Shown here: one piece after another, positions 1 through 7,137 of the stretch | How the letters are laid out: each line of letters starts with the position of its first letter | Numbering within the stretch: the first letter of the stretch is position 1 | Assembly: GCA_964370085.1 (NCBI GenBank) | Contig: CAYJHI010000010.1 | Coordinates: 1-28,314 of the forward strand | Length of the DNA: 28,314 bases | Direction: 5' to 3' | Source: CARZYU01 sp964370085 | GTDB lineage: Bacteria; Bacillota_I; Bacilli_A; RF39; UBA660 | Notes under the pieces: model-generated | Seen by the model: only the letters and a program-made list of their open reading frames with translations | Databases searched by the model: none | Told to the model about the DNA's origin: nothing | Program-made: the position numbers and the translations under genes

Positions 1-31
1 ATCACCTATATTAATATATGTTATAGGTGAT
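1..31. terminator. Inverted repeat, probable terminator hairpin
   Basis: The 10-bp arms ATCACCTATA (1-10) and TATAGGTGAT (22-31) are perfectly complementary, with a T-run at 31-36 on the + strand. It lies about 20 bases beyond the stop of the minus-strand surface-protein gene, so it probably ends that gene. The minus-strand U-tract would fall outside the window, so direction cannot be decided; it may work both ways. Confidence 0.6.
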
Positions 32-52
32 TTTTTGTTATTTATTTAGAAA

Positions 53-1708
53 TTATTCATATATCCATATAGTACCTCTAGTGCCATGTGTCCAGTAAGA
101 TGCTCCTGATGAAGTCATGAATGCAAACAACCCTGATGAGGTGCCACCATTTTGGTCACCACTACGTAAAGTCCAGTGATTAGTACTTCCATTTGTAATA
201 GTTGCATAGTCTCCATACCATCCTGCAGTTTCACTAATTGCTTGACCATAACCACTGTTCCCATATTGATTACCGGATGTGCTATGTTCATATAAATCAT
301 AATATTTAGGATTCAAACTAGTAAATCCTGATAATGAATAATCTATTTCTCCAAGCGAATTTTTTTGAAGACCCATAGTCCTTTCCCAAAGACATCCCGA
401 CATATCAAAAACTCCTGATATATTTCCTGTAGTACTTGAGTTATACTCATTAGATAAAACAGTTCCATATGAATTTAAACAAGCGGAATTTCCACCAACA
501 CTACCTACATTAGCGCCACATCCAGTAATTTGTTTGGAATAGTTATTTGGTAAAACTTCACTGTTTTTTCCATACAAAGATGAAGCTAAATAGGCGACTG
601 CAGACCACTCACTGTTTTTGATAAGATGCGAATCAATCTTATCACTATTATTCATATATAAATTTTCAATACTTTTTACAGTATTAAAATATGTAGATAG
701 ATTAATATTTCTTATCGGAGAAGATGCTGGTAATGATGTTGGAGCACTTATTGTACCTGTCAACTCAAACTTATTAACCCAAAAACCATTTACTTCTGCA
801 ATAGTTACTCCATCATAATAACTAAATGCTGGATGAGTATACCACTCTCCCAAAAAAGTTGAATCTTTTTTTTCTGTTGTTGTGTCAACAAATCTTATAT
901 TTATTTCTTGCATTTCTGTCTTATCTTCACTCCATGATGGCGACGTCTGAACTTCATCCCAGATCTGATATTCAAATCTAGGTATCCACACATAATATAC
1001 GGAAACATGAGCGGGATTTATTTCAGTGTCTTTAGGAGCATTATTATAAATGTTTCTATTATTTTCATCTATGATCATAACAGCATTAGCCCATTGCTTG
1101 TCATTATAATCATACCATTTTGAAGTCACATCAGCTTTTAAAATAGATCCATCCGCTTCTATAACAACTGGTATTAAGCCAGTTGTAAGAATCGGATCTG
1201 TGCCAGCAAGTATAATATCTTTATAATCATCATACAACTCAAAATGATATTTTAGATGAACTGATGAATTTTCATCAACCGTATTGGTGTTTTTGTGAGA
1301 TATTACTAGTTCAAAAACAGTTGTACCATACTCTATTTTTGTAGAAAAAGTTATATTTCTAATTTCCCATATTATGTTTTGATTGCTAGATATTAATTCT
1401 TCTATATTGTCTAGAAGATAACTGTTAGGAGTAGTATTATTAAGTGTTATTTCATAGATCACTTTGGAAGAATTATTTGGTAAGGTAACATGTACTTCAG
1501 TGCTATCTTTTGTAAAATCACTCGAGTAAGTTTCATATGCTCCATCGACAAATTCTTTTACTGTAATGGAACTTACTTGTATTTGTTTGGCCGGATTTAC
1601 AACAACATTCCCACTTATTGTCAAATCTGTATTTAAAGCAGAATACCCAATAGACATAAAACTTACGAAAAATAATATTGTTAGGCAAATTAAAATGTTT
1701 TTTGTCAT
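53..1708 (-). CDS. Exported surface protein with FGE-sulfatase/C-type-lectin-like C-terminal region
   Basis: 551 aa. Residues 1-24 form a signal peptide (charged MTKN, hydrophobic core, then GYSALNTDL), the type seen in many gut Firmicutes surface proteins related to SipW-dependent substrates. A beta-rich region follows to about residue 200. The YVWIPRFEYQIW stretch (near 240) and the C-terminal half resemble formylglycine-generating-enzyme/lectin-fold modules: GVFDMSGCLWERTMG around 432-446 corresponds to the family's G-x-x-D-M-x-G-N-V-W-E-W box, and WTLRSG follows near the end. The usual Asn of the box is Cys here (C439), and two more Cys (GCG, SACL) lie about 40-60 residues upstream. The start is supported by AGAGGAG seven bases upstream. 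A ligand-binding rather than enzymatic surface role is inferred; the substrate is unknown. Monocistronic. Confidence 0.7.
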   Translation of the reverse strand: MTKNILICLTILFFVSFMSIGYSALNTDLTISGNVVVNPAKQIQVSSITVKEFVDGAYETYSSDFTKDSTEVHVTLPNNSSKVIYEITLNNTTPNSYLLDNIEELISSNQNIIWEIRNITFSTKIEYGTTVFELVISHKNTNTVDENSSVHLKYHFELYDDYKDIILAGTDPILTTGLIPVVIEADGSILKADVTSKWYDYNDKQWANAVMIIDENNRNIYNNAPKDTEINPAHVSVYYVWIPRFEYQIWDEVQTSPSWSEDKTEMQEINIRFVDTTTEKKDSTFLGEWYTHPAFSYYDGVTIAEVNGFWVNKFELTGTISAPTSLPASSPIRNINLSTYFNTVKSIENLYMNNSDKIDSHLIKNSEWSAVAYLASSLYGKNSEVLPNNYSKQITGCGANVGSVGGNSACLNSYGTVLSNEYNSSTTGNISGVFDMSGCLWERTMGLQKNSLGEIDYSLSGFTSLNPKYYDLYEHSTSGNQYGNSGYGQAISETAGWYGDYATITNGSTNHWTLRSGDQNGGTSSGLFAFMTSSGASYWTHGTRGTIWIYE

Positions 1709-1736
1709 ATTGCTCCTCTGTATGATGTATTATTAT

Positions 1737-1765
1737 ATTATATAGCAAAATCTAAAATAAAACAA
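1737..1765 (-). promoter_or_regulatory. Promoter of the surface-protein gene
   Basis: TTGTTT (minus strand, 1765-1760), 17-base spacer, TATAAT (1742-1737), followed by AGAGGAG and ATG at 1708. The remaining sequence from 1766 to 1960 shows only a 10-bp palindrome AATCATGATT at 1889-1898 and AT-rich DNA. Confidence 0.6.
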
Positions 1766-1960
1766 ACAAGCCTATACCAAAAGTGTAAAACGTTTAATGC
1801 AATAATTAGTATGTAGCTAGTTTGTATATGAACATGTTTACTATGTTTTAAGTATTGAAACTTCAACTGTGCTAGATGTCTGTATTTAAATCATGATTAT
1901 CACATAATTATTTTTTACTTTGTCTTGATTTTTTTATTATGGATTTGTTAGAAATATTCG

Positions 1961-2146
1961 CTAATTTCCCGTCATGGAAATATTACTGTTTTTATATCCA
2001 CAATGAGGACATTCTTGTATATGATTTTGTAATTTATCATTACTTTCTTTTGTTCCTAGTGAATAATTAATACTATATATTATTAATTGTTCACTTTCTT
2101 TTTTACAATTACTGCATATTACTTTCTCTTTTTTTACTTTTGTCAT
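1961..2146 (-). CDS. Small two-CxxC zinc-ribbon-like protein
   Basis: 61 aa, lysine-rich N-terminus. Two Cys pairs, CSNC (11-14) and CPHC (46-49), about 31 residues apart, form a plausible Zn(Cys)4 ribbon. ATG is 2 bases past the stop of the DUF2130 gene, and its AAAGGAAAA binding site lies inside that gene's last codons, so the two are probably translationally coupled. Stop is TAG. No function can be assigned; a role as a partner of the upstream protein, whose own N-terminus has a single CPKC knuckle, is inference. Confidence 0.6.
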   Translation of the reverse strand: MTKVKKEKVICSNCKKESEQLIIYSINYSLGTKESNDKLQNHIQECPHCGYKNSNISMTGN

Positions 2147-2148
2147 AA

Positions 2149-3441
2149 TTATTTTTCCTTTAATTCTTCAAATTTAGCCGCCATAGTTGGATTGTTTTTA
2201 GTTATCTTTTTAATACTCAAATCTTGTGCTTTGTTATTTGCTAGTCTTAAATTATTTTCACTAGATAATAACGCTGTTTTTGTTTTTTCTAAATGCTTTA
2301 TTGTTTCGTCAATCTCTTTTATAGCTGTTTGGAAACGATCACTGGCTAATTGGTAATTTTTACCAAATTTCTCTTTAAATTCATTCATATCTTTTTCAAA
2401 GTTAGATATATCTACATTTTGACTTTTTAATTCTTGCAACTGCGATTTATATTCCACTGACTTTAACGCTGCGTTTCTTAATAATGTAATTATAGGTATA
2501 AAGAATTGAGGTCTAATTACATACATTTTAGGATACATATAAGATAAGTCTACTATACCTGTATTATATAATTCATCAGCACTTTCTAATAGTGATACTA
2601 ACACTGCATATTCACAACCTTTTTCATTTCGATCTTTATCTAATTCTTTTAAGAAGTCAATATTTTTCTTTTTAGTGGCAGTTGTATCCATTTCATTTTT
2701 CATCTCAAACATAATAGAGATAAATTCAACATTATCTTCTGTTGATTCTCTGAAGATATAATCTCCTTTACTACCTGTTTTACTATCATTATCTTTTTCA
2801 AAGTAAGAATTTTGAAAACCAGTAGCACGCAATCTATTAAATTCTATCTCACAGTGTTTTTCTAAAGTTTCCCCTAGCATCTTAGTAGACATTTTTGTTT
2901 TAAGATCTTTGTAATAACTAATGGTCTCATCTTTTTCTTTTAGTTTTAAATCATAACCATCTTTAATAGTTTTTAGCATTAATTCATTATTAGTCTTTAC
3001 TGAAGTTATTTCATTAGTAAGTTTATCAATTAGTCTATCTTTATCTACTAAATTATCTTTGTTTTTAACTTCTTCTTCTTTAAGTGCTAGTAATTTATCT
3101 GACTCACTTCTTTCTATAATGGATTTAAGTTTTTCTATTTCTAAAGTTTTTTCTGTTAACTTTGTTTGTAATTCTTGTTCTGATTTAGCTTCTTCTAATT
3201 TAAGTTTACCTTTTAATGTTTCTATTTCTAATTTAGTGGCATTCAAACTTTTTTCTAATTCAGCATTTGCTTTAGCTTTGATTAGTTTTATTTCATTTTC
3301 TTTTTCAGAATCTATTAATTCTAATTTAGAATTTAATTCTTTTGTAAATTCACTATTTCTTACTTGATCTACTATAGCAAGATAATCACTTTCATCAACA
3401 ATAAATTTTTCATGACATTTAGGACATTTTATTTCGTTCAT
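2149..3441 (-). CDS. DUF2130 family coiled-coil protein
   Basis: 430 aa. It starts with one CxxC knuckle (IKCPKCHEKF), then a long Lys/Glu-rich coiled coil (about 25-190). The conserved core follows: GETLEKHCEIEFNRLR, GSKGDYIFRE, EFISIMFEMKNEMDTT, FLKELDKDRNEKGCEYAVLVS, and MYVIRPQFFIPIITLLRN (about 185-330). A second helical stretch ends the protein. This order is typical of DUF2130, a widespread bacterial family of unknown function whose core looks RmuC/nuclease-like (E-x-K style residues in FEMKNE). GAAAGGAA precedes the ATG. It has its own promoter, so it is a separate transcription unit with the zinc-ribbon gene downstream. Confidence 0.85.
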   Translation of the reverse strand: MNEIKCPKCHEKFIVDESDYLAIVDQVRNSEFTKELNSKLELIDSEKENEIKLIKAKANAELEKSLNATKLEIETLKGKLKLEEAKSEQELQTKLTEKTLEIEKLKSIIERSESDKLLALKEEEVKNKDNLVDKDRLIDKLTNEITSVKTNNELMLKTIKDGYDLKLKEKDETISYYKDLKTKMSTKMLGETLEKHCEIEFNRLRATGFQNSYFEKDNDSKTGSKGDYIFRESTEDNVEFISIMFEMKNEMDTTATKKKNIDFLKELDKDRNEKGCEYAVLVSLLESADELYNTGIVDLSYMYPKMYVIRPQFFIPIITLLRNAALKSVEYKSQLQELKSQNVDISNFEKDMNEFKEKFGKNYQLASDRFQTAIKEIDETIKHLEKTKTALLSSENNLRLANNKAQDLSIKKITKNNPTMAAKFEELKEK

Positions 3442-3476
3442 AGTTAATTCCTTTCATTAATACTATTTCTGTAAAT

Positions 3477-3485
3477 ATTATATCA
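3477..3485 (-). promoter_or_regulatory. Extended -10 promoter for the DUF2130 gene
   Basis: TGATATAAT on the minus strand (TG at 3485-3484, TATAAT at 3482-3477) sits immediately after the U-tract of the HAM1 terminator and about 35 bases before the DUF2130 ATG. No recognisable -35 box. Confidence 0.6.
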
Positions 3486-3488
3486 TGC

Positions 3489-3516
3489 AAAAAAGAAATT
3501 ACTTAAAATTTCTTTT
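3489..3516 (-). terminator. Intrinsic terminator of the HAM1/RdgB-like gene
   Basis: Arms AAAAGAAATT (3491-3500) and AATTTCTTTT (3507-3516) form a perfect 10-bp stem with a 6-base loop, followed on the minus strand by a U-run. The TAA stop (3499-3501) lies in the stem. Confidence 0.75.
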
Positions 3517-4134
3517 TGTTTTAGTAAATGTTTTTTTAGTTGGTTTTTCTACTTCGTATTCATTTTGATACCATTCTAAGAATTCATCTGTTGCTGATTC
3601 TTTACTTTTACGATGAATGCTCAACTCTTCATTAGTCATTTCTGCTAATGTTTTAGTATTACCTTCCGGTATAAATACTTGCCATAACTTAGATTTAGCA
3701 TTATCTGGTAATTCTCCTCTTATTTTATCACTTATTGTTCCTATAGAATTACTAAAGAAAACTTTATATTCATTTCCATCATAGAATGCTAAACAGTCTA
3801 CAAAATACGCTTTTCTATTTTCTACCTTTTTCATTTTCTTTAATAATTTTTCAGGATTATTGGCAATTCCACTTCTTTTAACAAATGTACCTGGATATCC
3901 TGGATTATCCGGATAATCAACAATATAGAATCCATTATCAATCACAAAACATGGTTGTTTATACATATCATAGGCTTTTTCTGCTTTATCAATTGCAATT
4001 GCCGCTATATCATTTGTTTCTAATTCTTCACTATCAATGAAAGCATATTTTATTTTTACTTTTTTACCTTTATTTCTTTCTTCTACTGCTTTATTTTTAC
4101 CGGGGTTACTACTTGCAAATATTACTTTTTTCAT
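3499..4134 (-). CDS. Non-canonical purine NTP pyrophosphatase (HAM1/RdgB family)
   Basis: 211 aa. The family hydrolyses ITP/XTP/dITP to the monophosphate and keeps deaminated purines out of nucleic acids. SSNPGKNKAVEE (8-19) is the substrate loop [ST]-x-N-x-x-K. ELETNDIAAIAIDKAEKAY and CFVIDNGFYIVDYPDNPGYPGTFVKR match the family core, with DNGF in place of the usual DDSGL. The last 20 residues are a Lys/Thr-rich tail (KPTKKTFTKTKR) beyond the domain. AAAGGAG precedes the ATG. Single gene with its own terminator, and an inverted-repeat array lies upstream. Because the catalytic loop is divergent, substrate range is uncertain. Confidence 0.85.
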   Translation of the reverse strand: MKKVIFASSNPGKNKAVEERNKGKKVKIKYAFIDSEELETNDIAAIAIDKAEKAYDMYKQPCFVIDNGFYIVDYPDNPGYPGTFVKRSGIANNPEKLLKKMKKVENRKAYFVDCLAFYDGNEYKVFFSNSIGTISDKIRGELPDNAKSKLWQVFIPEGNTKTLAEMTNEELSIHRKSKESATDEFLEWYQNEYEVEKPTKKTFTKTKRNFK

Positions 4135-4156
4135 TTTTTTCTCCTTTGTTACATTA

Positions 4157-4234
4157 TTCCACAGTATGTGGTAATATTTATGTCACTTCTATAATTTATA
4201 TATTATTTGACTTGGGCTCCTATTTTACCACATA
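4157..4234. repeat. Inverted-repeat array upstream of the HAM1-like gene
   Basis: TATGTGGTAA (4165-4174) and TTACCACATA (4225-4234) are perfect 10-bp inverted repeats 50 bases apart. The first overlaps the small dyad CCACA-GTA-TGTGG (4159-4171). Thus three related TTnCCACA half-sites flank the region from which the HAM1-like gene must be transcribed. Confidence 0.55.
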
Positions 4235-4252
4235 TTTAGTATTTTTTCCAGT

Positions 4253-4282
4253 AAAAAAGTTTGATATCTTATTTATCAAACT
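4253..4282 (-). terminator. Intrinsic terminator of the CNNM/CorC-like gene
   Basis: AGTTTGATA (4258-4266) pairs with TATCAAACT (4274-4282); the 7-base loop contains the TAA stop (4269-4271). The A-run at 4253-4258 supplies the U-tract on the minus strand. Confidence 0.75.
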
Positions 4283-5303
4283 CATCATAAATATTTCCTA
4301 CTATTTCTTCTAAAATATCTTCTATTGTAATCATACCTATATAATCATTATTTTCATCAATTATTATTCCTATTTGACTCTTGTTTCTTTTTAATTTATT
4401 GAAAGCTTCATATATTAATTTATTTTGAGGAATAAATACTGGTTTACGCATAATTGTTTGTAAGTCTACACCTTCTTTATCAATATTTCTTAATATATCT
4501 TTACTATGGATTATACCTATTATTTTGTTTGTTGCTTTATCATAGACAGGTAGTTTACTGTATGCAAGTTTCTTGTCTTTAAATATTTTAGTTGTTTTTT
4601 CAAATGAATAATCACTATTAATTATAAACATATCATCTTTTTTAGTCATAATTTTTGCTATTTCAACATCATTAAATTCTAAAATATTGTGAATATATTT
4701 TTGCTCATATTTTTGTAGCGTCCCGTTTTCATGACACTCATCAATTAATATTTTAACTTCTTCTTCTGTTGCAATTTCTTGATCATGTTCATTAACTCCA
4801 AATAGTTTTGATACTAGATTAGTTAATTTAGTTAGGATATAAACGAACGGTGAAAAGATAATAGAAATAAATTTCAAAATTCCTATGGTTCTATATGCTA
4901 CTTTTTCATCGTGTTTCATTGCGATTCTTTTAGGAACTAATTCTCCAAATACTAACATTAATCCTGATAGAATTATTGTTATTGTAACTACTGCTATTGC
5001 ATTCCATGTATTTTCATTTAATATTGGTAATATTTCATATAAATATGGTGACAATCTGTCTGCAAATGTTGTTGCTGCAAATGCACTTGATAGGAAGCCT
5101 GCAAACGTAATACCTATTTGAATAGTTGCTAAAAATTTACTAGGAGATTTTAGCATCTTATTTATTTCAATAGCTTTCTTATTTCCTTTTGTTGCCTCTT
5201 TTTTTATCTTGTAGTCATTTAATGTTATAAAGGACATCTCTATGGCTGCTAATAGTGCATTACACATTATTAGTACTATTAACACTGTTATTTCTATTAT
5301 CAT
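4269..5303 (-). CDS. CNNM/HlyC-type membrane protein with CBS pair, lacking the CorC_HlyC domain
   Basis: 344 aa. The N-terminal DUF21/CNNM region (about 1-190) has three to four membrane segments with NALLAAIEMSF, QIGITFAGFLSSAF and FGELVPKRIAMK, as in Mg2+/Co2+ efflux-type hemolysin-family proteins. A CBS pair follows (about 210-335: IMTKKDDMFII...SKLPVYD and IGIIIDENNDYIGMITIEDILEEIVG). The protein ends right after IYDEFDK, where family members usually continue with an approximately 80-residue CorC_HlyC domain. The start at 5303 is chosen because GGAAAGAAGTG precedes it; the ATG at 5336 overlaps the predicted -10 box. Metal transport is inferred from the family. Confidence 0.85.
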   Translation of the reverse strand: MIIEITVLIVLIMCNALLAAIEMSFITLNDYKIKKEATKGNKKAIEINKMLKSPSKFLATIQIGITFAGFLSSAFAATTFADRLSPYLYEILPILNENTWNAIAVVTITIILSGLMLVFGELVPKRIAMKHDEKVAYRTIGILKFISIIFSPFVYILTKLTNLVSKLFGVNEHDQEIATEEEVKILIDECHENGTLQKYEQKYIHNILEFNDVEIAKIMTKKDDMFIINSDYSFEKTTKIFKDKKLAYSKLPVYDKATNKIIGIIHSKDILRNIDKEGVDLQTIMRKPVFIPQNKLIYEAFNKLKRNKSQIGIIIDENNDYIGMITIEDILEEIVGNIYDEFDK

Positions 5304-5326
5304 TTTATTCACTTCTTTCCAATTAT

Positions 5327-5335
5327 AGTATATCA
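5327..5335 (-). promoter_or_regulatory. Extended -10 promoter for the CNNM-like gene
   Basis: TGATATACT on the minus strand (TG 5335-5334, TATACT 5332-5327), about 24 bases before the chosen ATG. The -35 position falls in the T-tract of the preceding terminator. Confidence 0.6.
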
Positions 5336-5348
5336 TAATTGATTACAT

Positions 5349-5381
5349 AAAAAAAGATAACTATATAGTTATAATTATCTT
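5349..5381 (-). terminator. Intrinsic terminator of the sigma/anti-sigma operon
   Basis: AAGATAA (5354-5360) pairs with TTATCTT (5375-5381). The interior is itself dyad-rich (ATAACTATATAGTTAT). The A-run at 5349-5355 gives a U-tract on the minus strand. Confidence 0.65.
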
Positions 5382-5395
5382 CTCACTTAATTGTT

Positions 5396-6490
5396 TTAGT
5401 CGTTATCTCTATCATCATCATCATCATCACTGTCATCGTCATCGTCGTCATCATCATCATCATTGTCATCATCGTCATCATCGTCATTATCATTATTATT
5501 ACTATTACTATTATTATTATTTTGACTTTCATTAATATCTATATCTGTCTTAATGATTTCTCCTGTAATAGCATTAATGTCATATTCATAATCACCATTA
5601 ATAGTATTAAACTCTACTTCATAAACCATAATACTATTTTCTAAGTCAAATTCTACTTCTAAATCATGATATTCAGTAACATTAGCATTTTGTAATGCAA
5701 TTGCTAGTACTTCTTCTTCTGATAAATAGTTATTTGTTGAAGCTTTACCTTCTTTCGTAATATTTGTTAATTGATTTTTAGATGATTCTAGTAATAAATT
5801 TAAATCATTTGTTGTTAACTCTACTAATGTTTCAAAGTTGTATAAAGAATTATTTTCCACAATTTTGTTAATTAATTCTACTTTTCCTAAGGAAATATTA
5901 TACTTATTGGCTAATTCTTCATTAGTTTGTGTTTTTTCCACAACTTGTGTAATTACTGATGATTCAATGTTATTGTTAGTTAGTTCTTTTTGCACAGTGT
6001 TGTTTACTTGTTCTACTATTTGATTAGCATTTTCCCCATTTCCTGTTACTAACACTGAATTTTTATCTTGTGTCAAATAATTGTCATTTACTAATTCATT
6101 TACTACTTTTTCAGTTGCTGTTTCAATTGTTTCTCCAGTTACTTTTATATCTTCTATTATACTTGTACCATCTTGATTAATAGCTTCTATTGTTTGAACA
6201 TTACCATTTGCATCTATTCCCATTTCAACTGATGGATTTACATCAATTGTTATAGTTGTCACAATTGGATTAGTACTTGTCATTGTTAATACAAGAATCA
6301 AACTTGCTACTGCAAGAGTTGGTCCTACTATTAAAGGTATTATATTTCTCTTTGTTTTTTTCTTTTCATTTTCCATTCTTAAAATTACTCCTTCGTTGTT
6401 ATCTAATTTTCTTTGAATGGCACTGAAATCACTTTTAATTAACTGATCAGTTAAATTATTTAGATCTTTTTTAATTCTTTTATCTTTCAT
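5396..6490 (-). CDS. RsgI-like membrane anti-sigma factor with PepSY-like domain and poly-Asp tail
   Basis: 364 aa. Residues 1-48 are a charged cytoplasmic segment (proposed sigma-binding), 50-70 one membrane helix, then an extracellular part opening with TTITIDVNPSVEMGIDANG (about 78-96), the hallmark of the RsgI periplasmic domain. A PepSY-like stretch (about 255-320: YLSEEEVLAIALQNANV...YDINAITGEII) follows. The last about 40 residues are Asn/Ser then almost pure Asp, encoded by a GAT/GAC run at 5396-5490. The start is ATG 6490, one base after the TAA of the sigma gene, with AAGGATGGTG overlapping that stop. The upstream ATG (6502) has its SD-like bases directly adjacent. Coupling to the sigma gene supports an anti-sigma role. 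Confidence 0.8.
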   Translation of the reverse strand: MKDKRIKKDLNNLTDQLIKSDFSAIQRKLDNNEGVILRMENEKKKTKRNIIPLIVGPTLAVASLILVLTMTSTNPIVTTITIDVNPSVEMGIDANGNVQTIEAINQDGTSIIEDIKVTGETIETATEKVVNELVNDNYLTQDKNSVLVTGNGENANQIVEQVNNTVQKELTNNNIESSVITQVVEKTQTNEELANKYNISLGKVELINKIVENNSLYNFETLVELTTNDLNLLLESSKNQLTNITKEGKASTNNYLSEEEVLAIALQNANVTEYHDLEVEFDLENSIMVYEVEFNTINGDYEYDINAITGEIIKTDIDINESQNNNNSNSNNNDNDDDDDDDNDDDDDDDDDDSDDDDDDRDND

Positions 6491-6491
6491 T

Positions 6492-7031
6492 TTATACACC
6501 ATCCTTATAAATTAAGCGAATTTTTTTCATCGCCCTATGATATTTAGAGAGTACTGTTGATAATTTTAAATCTAGAAGATTAGCTATTTCTCTAAATTTA
6601 TAATTATCAATGGAATTTAATATAAATATTTGTCTTTCTTCTTCATCTAATTCTTCAATTATACTTTTTATTAATAATTTATTATAATTTTCATTAGTAC
6701 TAGTACCTATGATTTCTTCTATCTCTTTTAAATCAGTTGCTTCTCTTTTTTTATTGTTTTTAATTTTGTTCAAACACAAATTTCTAGTGATTGTTAAGAT
6801 CCATGCCATTGGTTTATTCCTAGGATTATAATTTTTAGCATACTTATTAATATTAATATAAGTATCTTGCATGACATCTTCTGCATCACTACAATTTTTC
6901 AAAATAGATAGAGCAAAACGATAGACATATGTTCTTGTTTCATTGTATAACATTTCTAATGCTAATGTATCTTGATTTGCTATTTTATGAAGATAGTTTT
7001 CTAGTATTTTTTTATCTATATTTTTTTCCAT
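6492..7031 (-). CDS. ECF-type RNA polymerase sigma factor
   Basis: 179 aa, a normal size for two-domain ECF sigma factors. Region 2 is about 20-85 (YRFALSILKNCSDAEDVMQDTYININKY, with the D-A-E-D-V-x-Q-D-x-Y motif). Region 4 is about 115-170 (ELDEEERQIFILNSIDNYKFREIANLLDLKLSTVLSKYHRA, helix-turn-helix). The start is ATG 7031 preceded by GAGAGGAG; the upstream in-frame ATG 7046 overlaps that site. It is followed, with one base between stop and start, by the RsgI-like gene, giving a sigma/anti-sigma pair. No ECF-type autoregulatory GAAC/CGTC promoter was seen; the visible promoter is of the housekeeping extended -10 form. Confidence 0.92.
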   Translation of the reverse strand: MEKNIDKKILENYLHKIANQDTLALEMLYNETRTYVYRFALSILKNCSDAEDVMQDTYININKYAKNYNPRNKPMAWILTITRNLCLNKIKNNKKREATDLKEIEEIIGTSTNENYNKLLIKSIIEELDEEERQIFILNSIDNYKFREIANLLDLKLSTVLSKYHRAMKKIRLIYKDGV

Positions 7032-7088
7032 ATTTTCTCCTCTCATATATATAACAATTTAAATAGTAATTTTATTGCACTTTTTTTT

Positions 7089-7113
7089 ATTATATCATCT
7101 TTTATGTTATACT
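7089..7113. promoter_or_regulatory. Divergent overlapping extended -10 promoters
   Basis: Minus strand: TGATATAAT (TG 7097-7096, TATAAT 7094-7089) points to the sigma gene. Plus strand: TGTTATACT (TG 7105-7106, TATACT 7108-7113) points to the DUF3592-like gene. The -35 region of each falls on the other promoter, so RNA polymerase could probably occupy only one at a time. Confidence 0.6.
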
Positions 7114-7137
7114 TATTATAATAAGAGGTGTAATATT

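Noticed and set aside
1533..1748. 71-codon minus-strand frame overlapping the surface-protein start
   Set aside because: Out-of-frame shadow covering the promoter and signal peptide; no binding site.
1889..1898. Palindrome AATCATGATT in the longest intergenic region
   Set aside because: A 10-bp palindrome is not rare in AT-rich DNA and no second copy or promoter context was seen.
3059..3367. 102-codon Ser/Phe/Leu-rich + strand frame
   Set aside because: Antisense of the Lys/Glu coiled-coil codons of the DUF2130 gene; composition is the mirror of that repeat.
5304..5336. Longer start for the CNNM-like protein at 5336
   Set aside because: That ATG overlaps the -10 box; ATG 5303 has a good binding site and begins the membrane segment.
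5396..5500. Short repeated units resembling a tandem array or CRISPR
   Set aside because: It is an in-frame GAT/GAC run coding the Asp tail; no spacers.
7075..7080. TTGCAC as a -35 box for the DUF3592-like gene
   Set aside because: 27 bases from the -10 box, too far; the extended -10 explains the promoter better.
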